DNA from: Phytophthora sp. 'mugwort'
Lineage: Eukaryota; Oomycota; Peronosporomycetes; Peronosporales; Peronosporaceae
NCBI GenBank assembly: GCA_033558025.1
Contig: JAUCEF010000018.1
Coordinates: 2,294,001-2,358,000 of the forward strand
DNA length: 64,000 nucleotides
Direction: 5' to 3'
Shown here: piece after piece, positions 19,994-32,381 of the stretch
How the letters are laid out: every line of letters starts with the position of its first letter
Position numbering within the stretch: position 1 is the stretch's first letter
Notes under the pieces: generated by a model
What the model saw: only the letters and a program-made list of their open reading frames with translations
Databases searched by the model: none
What the model was told of the DNA's origin: nothing
Made by a program: the position numbers and the translations under genes

Positions 19994-20910
19994 TTACGTA
20001 ATTAATCCCATCGTCTGCAGGAAGCGGGTACGTCCGTGCATGCAGAGTGGTGCGCGCAACACAGGGCCGAAAATTCTCTCGTAGTTGTTTTCTTGCCAGC
20101 GATACTTGTCCGCGCGAACAGCCCAGAGGGTGTATAGCCTGCCAAAGTAGTTCTCAACGACGACTCTGTCGGACGAAATGTTGTGTTTGGGAACTTCTCC
20201 GGCAACCGCCAAGGAGCCAGACGGTCGGCGACGAACGGGGTCCACATGAATTTCGGCCGCGAGGCCCTGGTACCCCTTGTCGGCAAGAATTGATCAAGAC
20301 TCGGGGTCCTCTCCGTGCAAAGGGCCCCCGTCGTGCATGGTGTCTTCTGCAGTTGCCTTCGTGACCGCAGCGACGTGGAACGCATTGTTCTTCCGAAAAT
20401 GGTGATGTCGGCCATGCTACCCTTATAGTGATGCAAGCAATTGATAGCTTGCCCAGTGGAATCACGGAAACATCAGTCTTGAAGCCATGTAGTTTATGCT
20501 TCTTGCTGTATAGTACGCAGCCCGTTCCTGCTGCGTACCACTGGGCTTGTTAGCCTGCCGGAATGTGACATCCACAGCGTAGCAAGCAGCAGGACAGTGA
20601 TGAAAGCCATGCCCCGCAACGGCCACTGCCTTCATTGGCCATTCGCGCTCGGCGTGTTCAACATATATCTTGTAGAGATAGAGTGCCAGCACCCCAGGAA
20701 TCGGAGCACCATCTTCTCAAAAGTGGGAGCCTTGATGCTGAAGCTGTTGGCCAGCGCATCCCACCGGCCGCAGTTCTTCAGGACGCAGAGGGTTATGAAA
20801 AACATCAATGGGCGGGTGGTGGCACTTGTCGCATTCCACCGAGTGGACATGAAGCTAGTCACGCGGCTCCACAACCTGGAGATCTCACCGAGCGTGAAAT
20901 TGCACACTTA
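19994..20910 (-). mobile_element. PIF/Harbinger transposase relic, copy 1
   Basis: Minus-strand frames together give a HARBI1-like transposase: LWSRVTSFMSTRWNATSATT near the N-terminus, VLKNCGRWDALANSFSI, AVDVTFRQAN (first Asp), HHYKGSMADITIF (second Asp), and a long end with SSDRVVVENYFGRLYTLW (Glu) and KYRWQENNYERIF. At least three frame changes and stops separate the parts. A Ser/Pro-rich piece at 20960-21180 may be the decayed N-terminal extension. No terminal repeats identified. Confidence 0.75.
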
Positions 20911-21182
20911 AACACACCTTCTGACCCTACAGTCGACTGAAAGATGTATAGAATGGGTTGTGGCGAGTCTTCGTCGCCATCGCTCTCAGGAAGAGGGTCA
21001 TTGCGGGTCGAGCTCGTTTATTTATGCTGGTGGTCTCAATCTCCTGCAGCTGCTACAATGCTCGGCGAGCATCACGTTGGGCGATAGGAGTGACTGAGCT
21101 TCTCGAAGAGCTTGTCGTCGACGCGGTGGTGGTTGGAGAGGGGGAGCGGGGCTTGGAAGGAGTGCGTGCCGTGGGGACTTAG

Positions 21183-22340
21183 ATGCTAGACGGAGGATTG
21201 CAGAATGAGCGGTGGGTTTCACCAAATCGGTGAGAAAGTATACGTGCGATATTAGGTCGCACGCAAGGACTGGTCTTAGGAGCAGTCAAAGCGGTCTGCT
21301 AGATCCCTTCTCAGCATAGCAATCGCTTCTCTAGTGCCCAAAAGAGTTTTTTTCCTGAATGTCTCAATACTGAATTCGTCTTCTGCTTGGTTCTAAGGTT
21401 GAGGCCCTGCTTCTGCTGTGGAGATCTATGAAAACGAGCATGCACAGTTTAAGTTTGCCGCATCTATCGCGTACGTGAAGTGGCATCTGCATCTTACGTA
21501 CCGCCTTCCGTTGTCACGAGACGACCGCCAACCTGGAAGAACTCCTTCCTATTTGTTTGCTTGACGGCGAAGCTTGAAATGCCTACTTCACTTATAGAAA
21601 CAACCGCTCATCACGGCTCGACGGGCGCTTCACGAGGCGTCATATTGGCACAAACCTTTCCTTCAGCTTGACGTCGTGACAGGGGCAACTCACTCGTAGT
21701 TGTTTACCAGGAAGGCTGCGGTGTCCCTTCAACGCAATCCCAGTGGATATGTTGAGACCCGCAGCTTGAAGTTTGTGGTTGTCTACGCAAATTGAAGGGT
21801 GTGGATAGTGGTTGCAGGGCTGCTGTTTATTCCATTGTTATCTATTGCATCAAGTTAGAAGGAATAAACTATTGATGCCGCAAGGAAGCAGAAGCAATAG
21901 ACTATTGCATATACCAACGGCAGCAGATAGATTACTGGTGCAGCTCATTTAATCAGATGACAATTACATCAGGCTTTATCTGAGCTTCTGCTCTGACCGC
22001 CTACCATTTTCCTTTACAGCAACATTCGCGTATTGTACATCGCCCAAGATGGTGTTGGTGATAGGTGCGCTATCAATACTGGTTTCTAGTGAATTGATAG
22101 CAAATGCGCGCAATGGCAGGATGTTGAAATCGTGGCCTAATGACCGATCAGTAGTCTGATAATCGCTCATTTCATTGGAGTTCTAGCTGAAAGAAGAACA
22201 TCTGAGCTGACTAACAGTACTCCATGTTGTTGTCAGATTTCGTGTCTATCGCAGCAGCTATAGTTACAAGACGCGACTCGCGTCCGAGCCCCACGAGCCG
22301 ATTCTAGACGTCATGCCCTCCGCTCAACGCCGATTGAGTA
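21183..22340. other. Intergenic stretch between two Harbinger relics
   Basis: No coding frame of note. A short run around 21830-21950 repeats CTATTG/TATTGCA-like words. Probably decayed element DNA. Confidence 0.35.
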
Positions 22341-22344
22341 AAGG

Positions 22345-23345
22345 CGTCGCAAGTAGTCCCCGTAATAGTATTGGCGCGAAGCGGGTGCGCGCGAGCATGC
22401 AAATTGGTCAATAAGACGCCCTGAAGATCATCCCATAGTTATCATCTCGCCAACGGTACTTGCCCGCGCACACTGACCACAATGTGCATAGTCTGCCGAA
22501 GTAGTTCTCAACGACGACACGGTCAGAGGATATGGCGCGGTTGAGAGACTCTTCAGCGAGCGTCAACGGGGTCGAGGGGCGGTGGCGGACTGGGTGGAGG
22601 ACACGCATCTCGGCCGCAAAACCCTGGTACCCCTTGTCGGTCAAGATGGCCTACGACTCGGGGTACTCCTCATGTATTGTGTCTTCGGCTTGGATGGCGT
22701 CTTCAGAAGCCATCTTAGTGGCGGCTGCCACGTGAAACGCCTTGTTCGTCCAGAAAATGGTGATGTCCGCCGCGCTGCCCTTGAAGTGATGAAAGCAGTT
22801 TATTTACTGCACAGTAGGAATTACGGATAGCTCATTCGTAAACCCATGGGTTTATGCTTCTTGCTGTAGTATGCAGCTCGCTCGTGCTGCGTGCCGCTCG
22901 GAATATTTGCCTGCTGGAACGTAACGTCCACGGCGATCGAGACGTAGGATAGTGCTCGAACCCGTGCCCACCAACCACCACATTTTCCATTTCCACTCGC
23001 GCTCGGCGTGCTCTAAATAGATCCTGTACAGATATGGAGACAGGAACCCAAGAGCCTGAGGACCATCTTCTCAAACATACGTGATTGATGTCAAACGTGT
23101 TAGCGACTACATCCAACCTCCAGCAGTTCTTGAGCACACTTTACGTCATGAACAGGACGTCGACGGGCGGTTATTTGCACTTGTCCCCCCTGCCGACGTT
23201 CCAACGTGTAGCCATGTACGCGCCAACCCGGGCTTCACGGCCTGGTTATCTCGAAAAGGAAGGTGCCATCGAGCGAGAAGCAGACACGGCGGCCGAGGAA
23301 CGAGAAGAGCTGGTGGGGGCACTGGGGTCTGCCATGGCGACTTGC
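22345..23345 (-). mobile_element. PIF/Harbinger transposase relic, copy 2
   Basis: Same orientation and same family as the relic at 20 kb. Shared blocks are VLKNC-WRLDVVANTFDI, AVDVTFQQANIPSGTQHERAAYYS, TDKGYQGFAAE and ISSDRVVVENYFGRLCTLW with KYRWRDDNY. It begins with a Ser-rich leader (23340 downward). Many stops and frame changes. The two copies have diverged independently, so they look like separate insertions or an old local duplication. Confidence 0.72.
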
Positions 23346-23549
23346 TGAGGACGCTCGTCATTATGCACTACGTTTGATAAACGAACTAACATCCTATTGC
23401 GATTATTTTTGCAAGGTATAGCGACGGACAGAATGCAACTGACACGACCATAATGTTGATCCGATAGTAAGGCAGGAAAGCACAAAGCTGACCCAAACCT
23501 ATACAATTGGACAAAATACCTACCTTTTAAACTTAACAAATCACATTTT

Positions 23550-24879
23550 TTCGTGCAACAAATGGAGGCAGCTATATTTTGCAGACTAAACGTTTTCGAG
23601 CGCTTTGTTAAACGATTTTGCGACGGTGCTCGCGTTGGTCGATTCCCACGCCTTGATAGTTCGTTTAATGGTGGTCACCCTCTTATCGCGTGCTGTCATG
23701 GCCCTACCCTTTTATCCAGTCACAAAGCCCTCAATTTGGCCCTTAAAGGGCCAATGATTCCAACGTCTAGTGGCTGACACACCGAGGTGGATTTGTTTTG
23801 GGAGGGGCTGCAATACAGACACCAGCCGCCTGCAGCAATATCCTGCGAGGCCTTTGACACGTGACACTCCGAGTTGTTCACGAGGAGGACAGAGGTTCAG
23901 AAATATGGTACTGCAGGAGTGAGCGCACTACGAGGTCCATATCCGAGAGTGCATCCAGGCCTTATTTTGAACAGTATAAGCATGCCCTGTATACATACTT
24001 TAATTTAGCTCTTTGCTATTCGATCTCCTAGAAAAAATATCGTACCTTCCGGATAGGTCGGGAGTTCTTCCTGCTCAATGCGCCATTGGGTCCCCTCTCT
24101 GAAAAAAAGTTGAAACTTCGTACCATCAGCATATATCGTTCAAATTGCCGTCATCCTTGCCGAGCTATTGTTGAGCCGTAATTGGTGCCGCCTTGCCTTT
24201 TGGTAACAGGTTTTTTGATGGGGCATTTTGTACATTCCTATGCCGTCAGTGTTATAGGTAGCAGTAGCGAAATATGAACCGAACCGCTCCTTGAACTCAT
24301 CTGCAAACTCCTCTTGCACTGCTTGAAGGTCAGCAAAAACATTATTTCCTAGCACACAGAACAGAGCACCATGTTTCAGTTTAGCAGCATAAACACTAAT
24401 AGATAGCATAAATCACGGTTATACGGCATGTAACCTTTAACCGCTGGGCGCAGGCTGGACGAAGCCATGACGGTATGCGAATCGTCTTAGCAGCCGAAGG
24501 AGTGTTTCTAGGCGGTGGCATCCTTCTTGTCTTCAAAGTACCCTTTCAGCCAATCCTTGCAGCTCTCGCGAAGGAAGCCGGACATTGAGCGTGCCGTTAG
24601 TGGGAAGCAGTCTCCCCGCCGAGTATCCTTCAAATCGTTGATAAGCTCAATGCCGAACGGCACGCTCTCAAGTCTCCCTCGCGCTTTTGAGAGCGTCTTT
24701 TCGCTTCCTTCAAATGCAAAAATGTCCTCCTTCTGCTTGCTCCAATCATTGATGGTCCACCGAGGGACTCCGTGGGTGCGAGTTGCCTTACGCTGACTCA
24801 TACCCTCTGTCGCACGAAATACCTCCCTGTTTTGCTTAGATGTGTAGTGCTTGTGGCGCCTCTTCCCGCTTGTTGCCAC
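23550..24879 (-). mobile_element. pogo-like (DDE_1) transposase relic
   Basis: Read from 24879, the minus strand gives a basic leader, a helix-turn-helix (MSQRKATRTHGVPRWTINDW), the ARGRLESVPFGIELINDLKD region, then in other frames FAYRHGFVQPAPSG, YNTDGIGMYKMPHQKT (the first catalytic Asp; DE of the usual MDET has become DG) and RLNNSSARMTA. Near 23550-23780 the end reads QPLDVGIIGP followed by KLRALWLDK (third Asp present). A gap of missing or unreadable sequence lies between 23800 and 24120. Inactive. Confidence 0.75.
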
Positions 24880-25745
24880 CGCTGATATTTGCGCTTCAGC
24901 AACGCTTAATCTAGCGGCAGGCTATGCTGTATTTCGTGGGAAGGGCCTGACGACGTTCGCGGAGGTGGCGGTGAGCTAGCGGTATCCAAGAGGCCCGTTG
25001 ATTTCCCCGACGAGAGCGGCATTTACTTGAAGAAAGCCAACAACGACGGCCAATGGACGTGCGTGTGCCTATCTCAGGACAGCTGCCGCGCAACACTCCC
25101 GCACTGTTGGCGGCTCCTGAAGCCGGGGATCGACTGGTGATGAATTCGTTTCGCTTCCAGGCGTTCTTATACTTGTACTTGGCCCACGAAGCGGCAAACG
25201 TGCGACGTTCGGACCAATTGTGGCGCATCATCTTGGCATCGTGAAGGCCAGGCGACCTGACGCTACTCCGTTTGAGGTTCCTGAAGATGACACATAGCGC
25301 AAGCAATGAAATTGGACAGGCAAGGGGAGCTATCCGCGTTCATAGAAGCCTAAAATGCCCACCAAGTGGGGCTAGAGACTGCGACTGTGCGAATGATGTT
25401 CTACGGTGAGTGGATCCTCGTGAAGGTTGACCTCACAACTTTGCGGTGGGCAATCGGTCTGCCAACCACAATGGGTTTGCAGCTGGAATTTTCCGAGCGT
25501 TCGCACTTCAATCACTCAGTAATCCGGGTCAAGAAGACATAGGCCACATGCAGGACGATGCAGACGAAGTAATCGATGGTCAGTGAGTGAGTAGATAAGA
25601 GAGAAGATGACATGTCATATATTGCAGCTTATTCTTGTAAAGCTACATATCTTTCAAAGCTTCCAATGCTTCATCTCGAAGTGAGGCTCTGAGATATCCA
25701 CTGTGCTGAACGTGCGATGGCGATCATTATTATTGCGACGAGAGC
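24880..25745. other. Stretch without a recognisable gene
   Basis: A minus-strand frame of 131 codons (25306-24911) has basic composition (WAKYKYKNAWKRNEF) but no family motif. It could be part of another relic. Nothing else seen. Confidence 0.35.
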
Positions 25746-25751
25746 ATAGTA

Positions 25752-26658
25752 TCATGGCTGTTTCTTGAATCTTCTCCGGGTAACGAGGAATACCACATTA
25801 GCGTGCTTTTGCAGCCATCGTTTCAGGGGCCCGAAGCATGGTTCAATTGGATTGAGTTGCATGCAATAGGGTGAGAGAAAGAGCAGTCGAGCGCCGCAGG
25901 CATGGAGAACCGCTTCCAACTCAGGGTACACATGCAATGTTGCGTTATCCGTAATGACGATAGACCGTGGAAGTGGCCACGTGTTTAGGTGTGGTACAAC
26001 GCACTTAAAAAAAAAGCTCATGGAAATGCCCTCTGCTATACGTGCCCTCCGTCCAATCCCAACCAAAAACAAAACGTTCACATATCCAGGGCTGCCATAA
26101 CCAGACTTCTTTCTCCTCAGCGGAACGGCAATTTTATGTAGGCTTTGGTGTTCCGGCGTGACCAACCGTATCTGCGATATGCATGGGACCCGTCTTTAGC
26201 TGTCTGGTCGAGAAAGACGAGCTGCTCTGAAAATGTGTAGACGAGCCGCAACTTAGCGCGAAATGCCTCGCTCTCGGTCGGTGCCGCTTCTCGTGCCGCC
26301 TTCGTCACCACTTTTCGACTCGAATTCAAGTCTACATTTAGTACACGACAGATTGTCGAAGTCGGAACGTTAGGAAGCTGTGAGAAGAGCACCATTAAAT
26401 GGCTGCGCAATTCTTCGATGTAGAGCGTAGGGTGATCATAAATGTAGACCTTCACAGCTTTGCAGCGCATCGTCTGGCCAGCGCTGACGCTGGCTGCGCT
26501 CGGCTTTGTCGTTGACAACGCCACAGCGAGGAAGAAGGTGTACCATCACCGTGTGGTCATCTGCTTTGGGCCAAGAAGCTCGGAAACGTTCGCAACGGGG
26601 ACGTCATACACGTGGATAAGTGTTATCGCTCCCTAGCGGAAGTCGTTCTGGTAAGTCA
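25752..26658 (-). mobile_element. IS630/Tc1-like transposase relic
   Basis: From ATG 26658 the minus strand reads an N-terminal helix-turn-helix with in-frame stops at two places, then a nearly complete catalytic domain: QLVFLDQTAKDGSHAYRRYG and GWSRRNTK, then after a frame change near 26120 FFKCVVPHLNTWPLPRS, IVITDNATLHVYPELE (second Asp) and LFLSPYCMQLNPIEPCFG (the acidic third residue, Glu). The DD-E triad is visible but the frame is broken, so it is recently inactive. No terminal repeats identified. Confidence 0.8.
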
Positions 26659-26659
26659 T

Positions 26660-27170
26660 GCATTTGCAAAATGGTTGTGCGATGGGTGCTAGGCTTATCA
26701 TCCATTCATTTTTGATTTAATCGGCAAAATGGATTTTTGCTGCTTACTCTGACAGCCCTCCCTCTAATTCGGCTCCATTTTTTTTTTTTTAATTATATGA
26801 TAAATTGGATCTTGTTTCCCGAAATCTGATTTCAGAGCGTGTGTTTTGCCAAAATAAAAAGTGCATGACACGATATTTGTAAGAGTTATCTCGGTCTTTT
26901 CGCAGATTTCCAATCAATACTTCTCTGACCCACCAATTTATATGGAGTGCGTTTTTTGTATACTGGACGAGAACACTACAACGATCCTATCGGCATATAT
27001 TATCACGGTTATGATAGCGCTTGTCTACTTTAAAATGGTTGGTCATGGACGTTAATTCGCTGCAGGCATCAGACGCCACCCAACGCAAAGAGCTGAGGTT
27101 GGCGGGGACCGCAGAGCCAAGGACGTCGCGCCAGCGACGGCGCAGTGGTGGTCCTCTTTTTTTTACAACT
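26660..27170. other. AT-rich intergenic stretch
   Basis: Holds a 14-T run near 26777 and no coding frame. Probably the flank between two Tc1-like relics. Confidence 0.35.
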
Positions 27171-27174
27171 CTAG

Positions 27175-28355
27175 GTAAGGAAGGCCGCCTCCGCAACGGC
27201 AAGATTGCGCGGGCGGCAAGGGCATTTGGATTCGGTCGGGCAGCTGTCGAAACAATCTGAAGCCTGCGGGACGACGCCGCAGCTCTCGTGCAGCCGCGGT
27301 GGGCATACTCTCCCAGGAAGACGCGCCTCAGTCCCGATGAGGTGGTCGTGGCGACTCTCTGCCAGCGCGAGACTCTGCACGCTTTCGAGGCGGCTACAGA
27401 GATCCCAAGATCGCCTCTGCAGCGTCACCTCAAGGCCAAGGTGCTGCGGCACTTCATCTCAAGGGCAAGCCGCAACTCACCAACGCGCACAAGCTCCAGC
27501 GGCCGACATGGGCACGTCCAGCGCCCAATTGGTAATATTCAATTATTGTTTATTAATATATTGCTTGGCATTATTGTAATATAATATGCTTTTAGGCGGA
27601 CTTGCGTATCATTTTGATGCCATGTATGATGTTGTTCATTTAGATGAAAAATAAGTTAACATGTACTAACATCGTCTCGATACTACTCGGATACTGACGA
27701 AGCATTGTCTTACTGCTCGTGCTCTAACAAGCGCTATATCGATAAGGTGATTTGTTTTGTTTGCAGCTGTAGCGGGACCGAAGTACCATTTTTCAAAAAG
27801 GACAAATTATGATTGAAAAAATCGGAATATGGGCTGTTGCCTGGATATACTACGGCTAAACGTTGTCAGAGAACCGCGTTGCCGGCGCTCCACCAAGAAC
27901 ATCAACATGTCGAGAAGAGTATACGTACGTGTGCTCAGGGAAGAGGTAGTCCTGCGGGAAAAGTGACCAGGTAGTACTTTTTTATTTGTTTTTGGCTGAC
28001 TTGATTTCATTATTCTAAATTGACAGGTGACGTATTCAGGATGGCAACTTCAACGCTTCTTGTCTAGCAAAACAATGCCGGACCACACGTTGATGAAGGC
28101 CACGGTGATGTTAGTGCTGCCGGACAAGAATGTGGCTGGAACATCAAGATGGCATGTCAGCCTCCACATTCGCCCGACTGCAAAAAATGGATTTGGGAAT
28201 TGTCAACTCAATTCAATTCATGCAGTATCAACAGCCGACCAACCAGATCGACGGGCTTCTTGCCGCAGTAGATACTGTATTTAACAGTATGACATATAAA
28301 ACTATCAAAATGCTTCCTTACTTTGCAAAAGGTGTTGGAATGCATAATATTTAAG
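27175..28355 (+). mobile_element. Tc1/IS630-like transposase relic (second family)
   Basis: Plus-strand pieces: NGKIARAARAFGFGRAAVET (helix-turn-helix), RKTRLSPDEVVVATL, TEIPRSPLQRHLKAKV, then in other frames RRVYVRVLREEVVLREK, and a good catalytic end: DNAGPHVDEGHGDV (second Asp), RWHVSLHIRPTAKNG read in the other frame as QPPHSPDCKKWIWE, and a C-terminal FLTLQKVLE. The D-D-D type catalytic core of this oomycete-common family is recognisable but split by many frame changes and stops. Confidence 0.72.
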
Positions 28356-28809
28356 AGGCAATGATCTTAAGCTTCCTCGAACTTGTAAGTCCGTCGGACC
28401 GAATGGGGTGTGTCCGACGGCATTAATAACGACAGCTTCAGCAGTAGATAATGGCTACAAAGCTCTGGCTGCTCAGATTCTCAATCAATAAACTTCAAAT
28501 CTGTGATTTTATTTTATAAATCGTTGGCCAAAACCGAGGTGGTAGGTGATTGGAGTAATTAACCTGGGATTGGGCGCAATCGCTGTGACAGGCAGCAAAA
28601 CCTGGATTGAACAGACGCATAACAACGGCTGCTCTGCGCACTTCTGACTGTCCTGCTGTGGTAGATTTGTCGATACCGACTTTCCTGGCTTATAGTGATC
28701 GCCTGCATATAACGGTTAGCCAATCATTGCCCGATTTGTGCATTTCAGAATCCCTCGGCACGTAACGGTCAATTAAAAGTATCGGTTTTTTATTACCGGT
28801 TTATATTGT
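28356..28809. other. Intergenic stretch, nothing recognised
   Basis: No coding-like frame or repeat seen. Confidence 0.35.
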
Positions 28810-29378
28810 GTGTCGCGCTCAAAGCCTCAAGCTGTGCCAGGCAAACGTCTTACGTCGTTCACTGCTAGGCAAACGATTACCGTGCTCAATGCCGTGTACA
28901 ACTCGCCAGATATCGCAAAGGCTATTCTCGAATTGTTTCCTGATCTGAGCTCTACGGCTCTTCCTACACCTTCCGACGAAAGCTGGTTGAGTCGCGGCTT
29001 CGCAATAGGGGCAAGTTTGAAGCGCCGTTCAAGAAAAAGAGGGGGGCGACAAAAGGAAGGCAAGACCAAAAGGTATAGATACTATATTACCGCTGGCTGG
29101 GTTGCTAGCATCCGAGAGCAACTGCGTGCTCGTACGCCGGGCACTTCGTTTTCGGTGAAGACCCCAGATCGAATCGCCATACCAAGTGGATTCGCGAGGG
29201 AAGGGACGGTCTCTCGAGCGAGACTGTTGCGAGTGACTACAGTAAGTGTTACGGACAGCTTGTAGACGAGGATGACGTTGTGGCTGTCGATGTGATTGGA
29301 TTGCTGCAGCGCCAATGTGCTCTATACAGGAAGATAGGTGAAGTTGAGTCCGATGATGATATGGACGCATACAAATAG
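28810..29378 (+). pseudogene. Unassigned two-frame relic
   Basis: The plus strand starts with a basic leader and a helix-rich segment (FTARQTITVLNAVYNSPDIA), then continues in other frames with KRGATKGRQD and, near the end, an acidic stretch (GQLVDEDDVVAVDVIGLLQR, ending ESDDDMDAYK). It resembles the DNA-binding start of a transposase or a self-standing small regulatory protein. Not assignable. Confidence 0.3.
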
Positions 29379-29818
29379 CATTACCTGTCACGACATTTCG
29401 TACTTTGTTGAAGGTACTATGTACCCAACTATATAATTTTGGGGTGGTACCTTGTATCCTGTACATGCGCGACCACTATATGCCAGCGAAGTCGGTATAT
29501 CGTATAATACTTCTAGCATCCGACACCCCACCAATGCACGAGGTGTGGGGCTGACTTAATTACGAAAAATCAATAGTTTCTCTCAAACTCAATTTATGTA
29601 CGCAACATAGGCTTAGTTAAGCTGCCAACTCATCGTCTTCAAGCACCTCAAACATACCAGGCACGGCGTTCTCAACAATATCCTTGTCATCTTACACCTC
29701 CCCCATACGAAGATCAAGCTGCTCAAGCTCTGACAGCTCATTTACGACAGCGGTTGACGTACGGAGGGTTTCCACTGGCGGAGCTGTGTCGGCCTGCGTT
29801 ATACTTGCAGCCTAAGGC

Positions 29819-31128
29819 TTGAAAATGAAGGAAAATCCGTTCTTGATCACTGCCTGGCTGAGGCTTTCCCATACGGCAACCACACACTCTGTCACATCCT
29901 TGCGCTTTGGAGCCGCTAGCTTGAACATTACACCAGTCTGTCGAGGTAGTCTGAGCTGGGCTTGCAAATTTTCCAGCCAGCAAACTCGCAGTCGAAATTT
30001 CGACGGCATGTTCCAGCTAATGTCAGCTGGTTGGCAAACTAGTGCATCCTGGTGGGACGGGGACCAGCACAACATTTAACGCCACCGCACATGCCATAAC
30101 GTCAGCTGTCCAGTGCGCAGAAAAATCGTCCCAGAGAAGCAATACGGGCTGGTCACGGTTAAGGCGATTGGCAAAATGATTGCGCAGAAACGCTAGAGAA
30201 AGCTCACCATCCCACCAACCCTTGTCGCTGCCATACATAACGACATCGAGACGACCCTGTAGCTCAGTCGCCTCCTTCCACACGTAAATGCCGAATCCGT
30301 GGCGAATTGACTTTGTTCTCCGCAGCCATAGCTTGTTTCTCAGATGGTTTCGACTTCGCAATAATAAACGGCGAGTAGCGCGTTCCACAGGAATCATCAA
30401 GGAGCATTACAGACACCCGCTCTTTCTACTTTCCGGCGCACCGGATCCATACAGTTTTTGCAGCTCGTGCCGAGATTGTCCGCTTAGGCAAGTACTCGAG
30501 AAAACGGCTGTCTGGTCAGCATTATAAACACGATCAACACCATTTCCTTGCATCAACCGCAGTACTTTCTCGCGGAACCCCTTCCTCGCCGCATTGCTGT
30601 CGGATGGAGGCTTCTGACCCTGCCGCCTATGGCGTCATAGGAACAGCAGGTGGCGGCGCAAAAATCCTTTCCGGAATGTCCATGAAGCCTTAAACTCGTC
30701 GCTGTTCAACCCTTCCTCAGCTGCCCCTTCGAGCGCTTTAGAGCGGAGCATGAATGCTGACACCGGTGCGCCTTCTCCACGCAGATCGTCTATTCACTGA
30801 ACGATTCCACGTTCACCAGCCGATGATAGCATCGTTTGCGGTCCCCAAATCCCTGACGAATTTCAGCTGGGCCCCTTCATATTTTCACACGCCGCTTCAA
30901 TCTTAGCCCGCTTCTTTTCCCACCAATAAATTGACTTGCGCTTGGTGTCTCGTAACGCACCATTCACGCCAGGAAAAATGTAGCCAGTGTTGCGTTCATG
31001 TTGCGGTGCTCACGGTAGTGATTGATTACTGCCAGCCTCACAAAGTACGTCTCGGAGCTCCGCTTGAACAGGGAATGGTGCTCCCTTTAGCCATTTTCGT
31101 CGCGCTTTCGACCTGGGCGCTTGCGCGC
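29819..31128 (-). mobile_element. pogo-like (DDE_1) transposase relic, nearly full length
   Basis: From ATG near 31128 the minus strand reads a basic leader (MARKRPGRKRDENG, then a stop), a helix-turn-helix region with SIYWWEKKRAKIEAA, VYNADQTAVF (first Asp), GFGIYVWKEATELQGRLDVV with MYGSDKGWWDGELSLAFL, VLLLWDDFSAHWTADV (second Asp pair) and PGCTSLPTS, and, in a new frame, VCQPADISWNMPSKFRLRVC (third Asp) with KRKDVTECVVAVWESLS. Only a few stops and frame changes; the catalytic residues are still visible. One of the better-preserved relics. Confidence 0.8.
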
Positions 31129-31129
31129 C

Positions 31130-32381
31130 ATTGCTGTTTTGGCTCGCTTCGAGCATTGGAGGAGAATGTGTGCCAAATATCATGTGGCCACATTATTGAG
31201 GACTCTAGCCTAGTCCAAGACTAGAATTGTCGGATGCAGGAAGTGCTCAACGGTAAAGTGACACCCTTTTCAGTTTGGCTCATGCTATGGCTGAAAGCGT
31301 GTCGTCGGATACTAGCTGTTGTCGGATGCTAGAAGTAGTATAGGGTACATGTATCGGAGTCAGGAGGTCGTAAACTTTCGTTTTAAAATGCTCTTTACAG
31401 GGAATTGCGAAAAGTTCCGTTCTACACTGCATCGATGTCTGCGACGTTATCTACTGACAGAACGCTGTTTCAGCACAACAAAGATACACCAAGAACCGCT
31501 GCTTTAAGCATTTCATTGTGGGTGCTCCGGTCTTTCACGTGCTTGTGTAGCTAAGACTAGGCTCAAGTTACACAAATTGCCTATAATTTGGTGGGACAGA
31601 GAAATAGGCGATTGCAGTCTCTTTATTACTGTGACAACCAATCAAATGACTTAAGTTGAAAACTGATTTGTTATATACTAGTACAGATCCCCCTCGCCAA
31701 TTTAATCCCTTCGGTGGAAGCTATTCGTATTATGTACAACAATTTATTAGCTACCGGAGCAGGGACTGTGCATACAAGCAACCGTAGGGGGCGAAGTCGC
31801 GAAGTCGGTGGATGACTCAACGTATTAGGTTTGATAAATTATTTAGCTTGCACAGCTACTGAATTTGCGAGTAATAGTCAGGATTATGCTCCGGCATCTC
31901 GGTGAATAAAACTGGCGTCCCTGAGCGGGGCGCAGGAGGCGGTATCTCAGGTCTTGGCTGTCATGCATTTAACCTCGGCGTCGCGACCAGTAAAAAAAGG
32001 GGTCGTGCCTTCTTTTTGACTTGTCGACACGTCCAAAAACTTAGTTATGTTTGGCAGTGGGCCGCGCAGGTCTAAGATTCCTCCCCCTTATCAGCCGTCA
32101 GGCTACATGTATCACTGCTACAACGTATCAGCGCTTCATACGCTGGCGCGCCCCTCTTTTGGCCGAGCAGCGCTTGAGAAAATGGTTCAAGGTTCGTAGA
32201 GTGGCACCTGCTAAGGGATCTTCGGGGCATCATCTCCACGACTCCGCCAAGATACCGTCATTACGCCATTTTCTTGAGGGAGGACGAACAGTGTCGTCAG
32301 CTGCAGCAATTGAAATTAATACATTTTTGCTAATTGACCCGCGTTCAAGACCCGAGCGCGGACGCCCCCTTCCCCTCCTTT
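31130..32381. other. Intergenic stretch left of the zinc-finger cluster
   Basis: No gene recognised. The last 300 bp form the 5' flank of zinc-finger gene A. A plus-strand frame at 32051-32428 overlaps the finger gene's start in another phase and is not taken as real. Confidence 0.35.
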
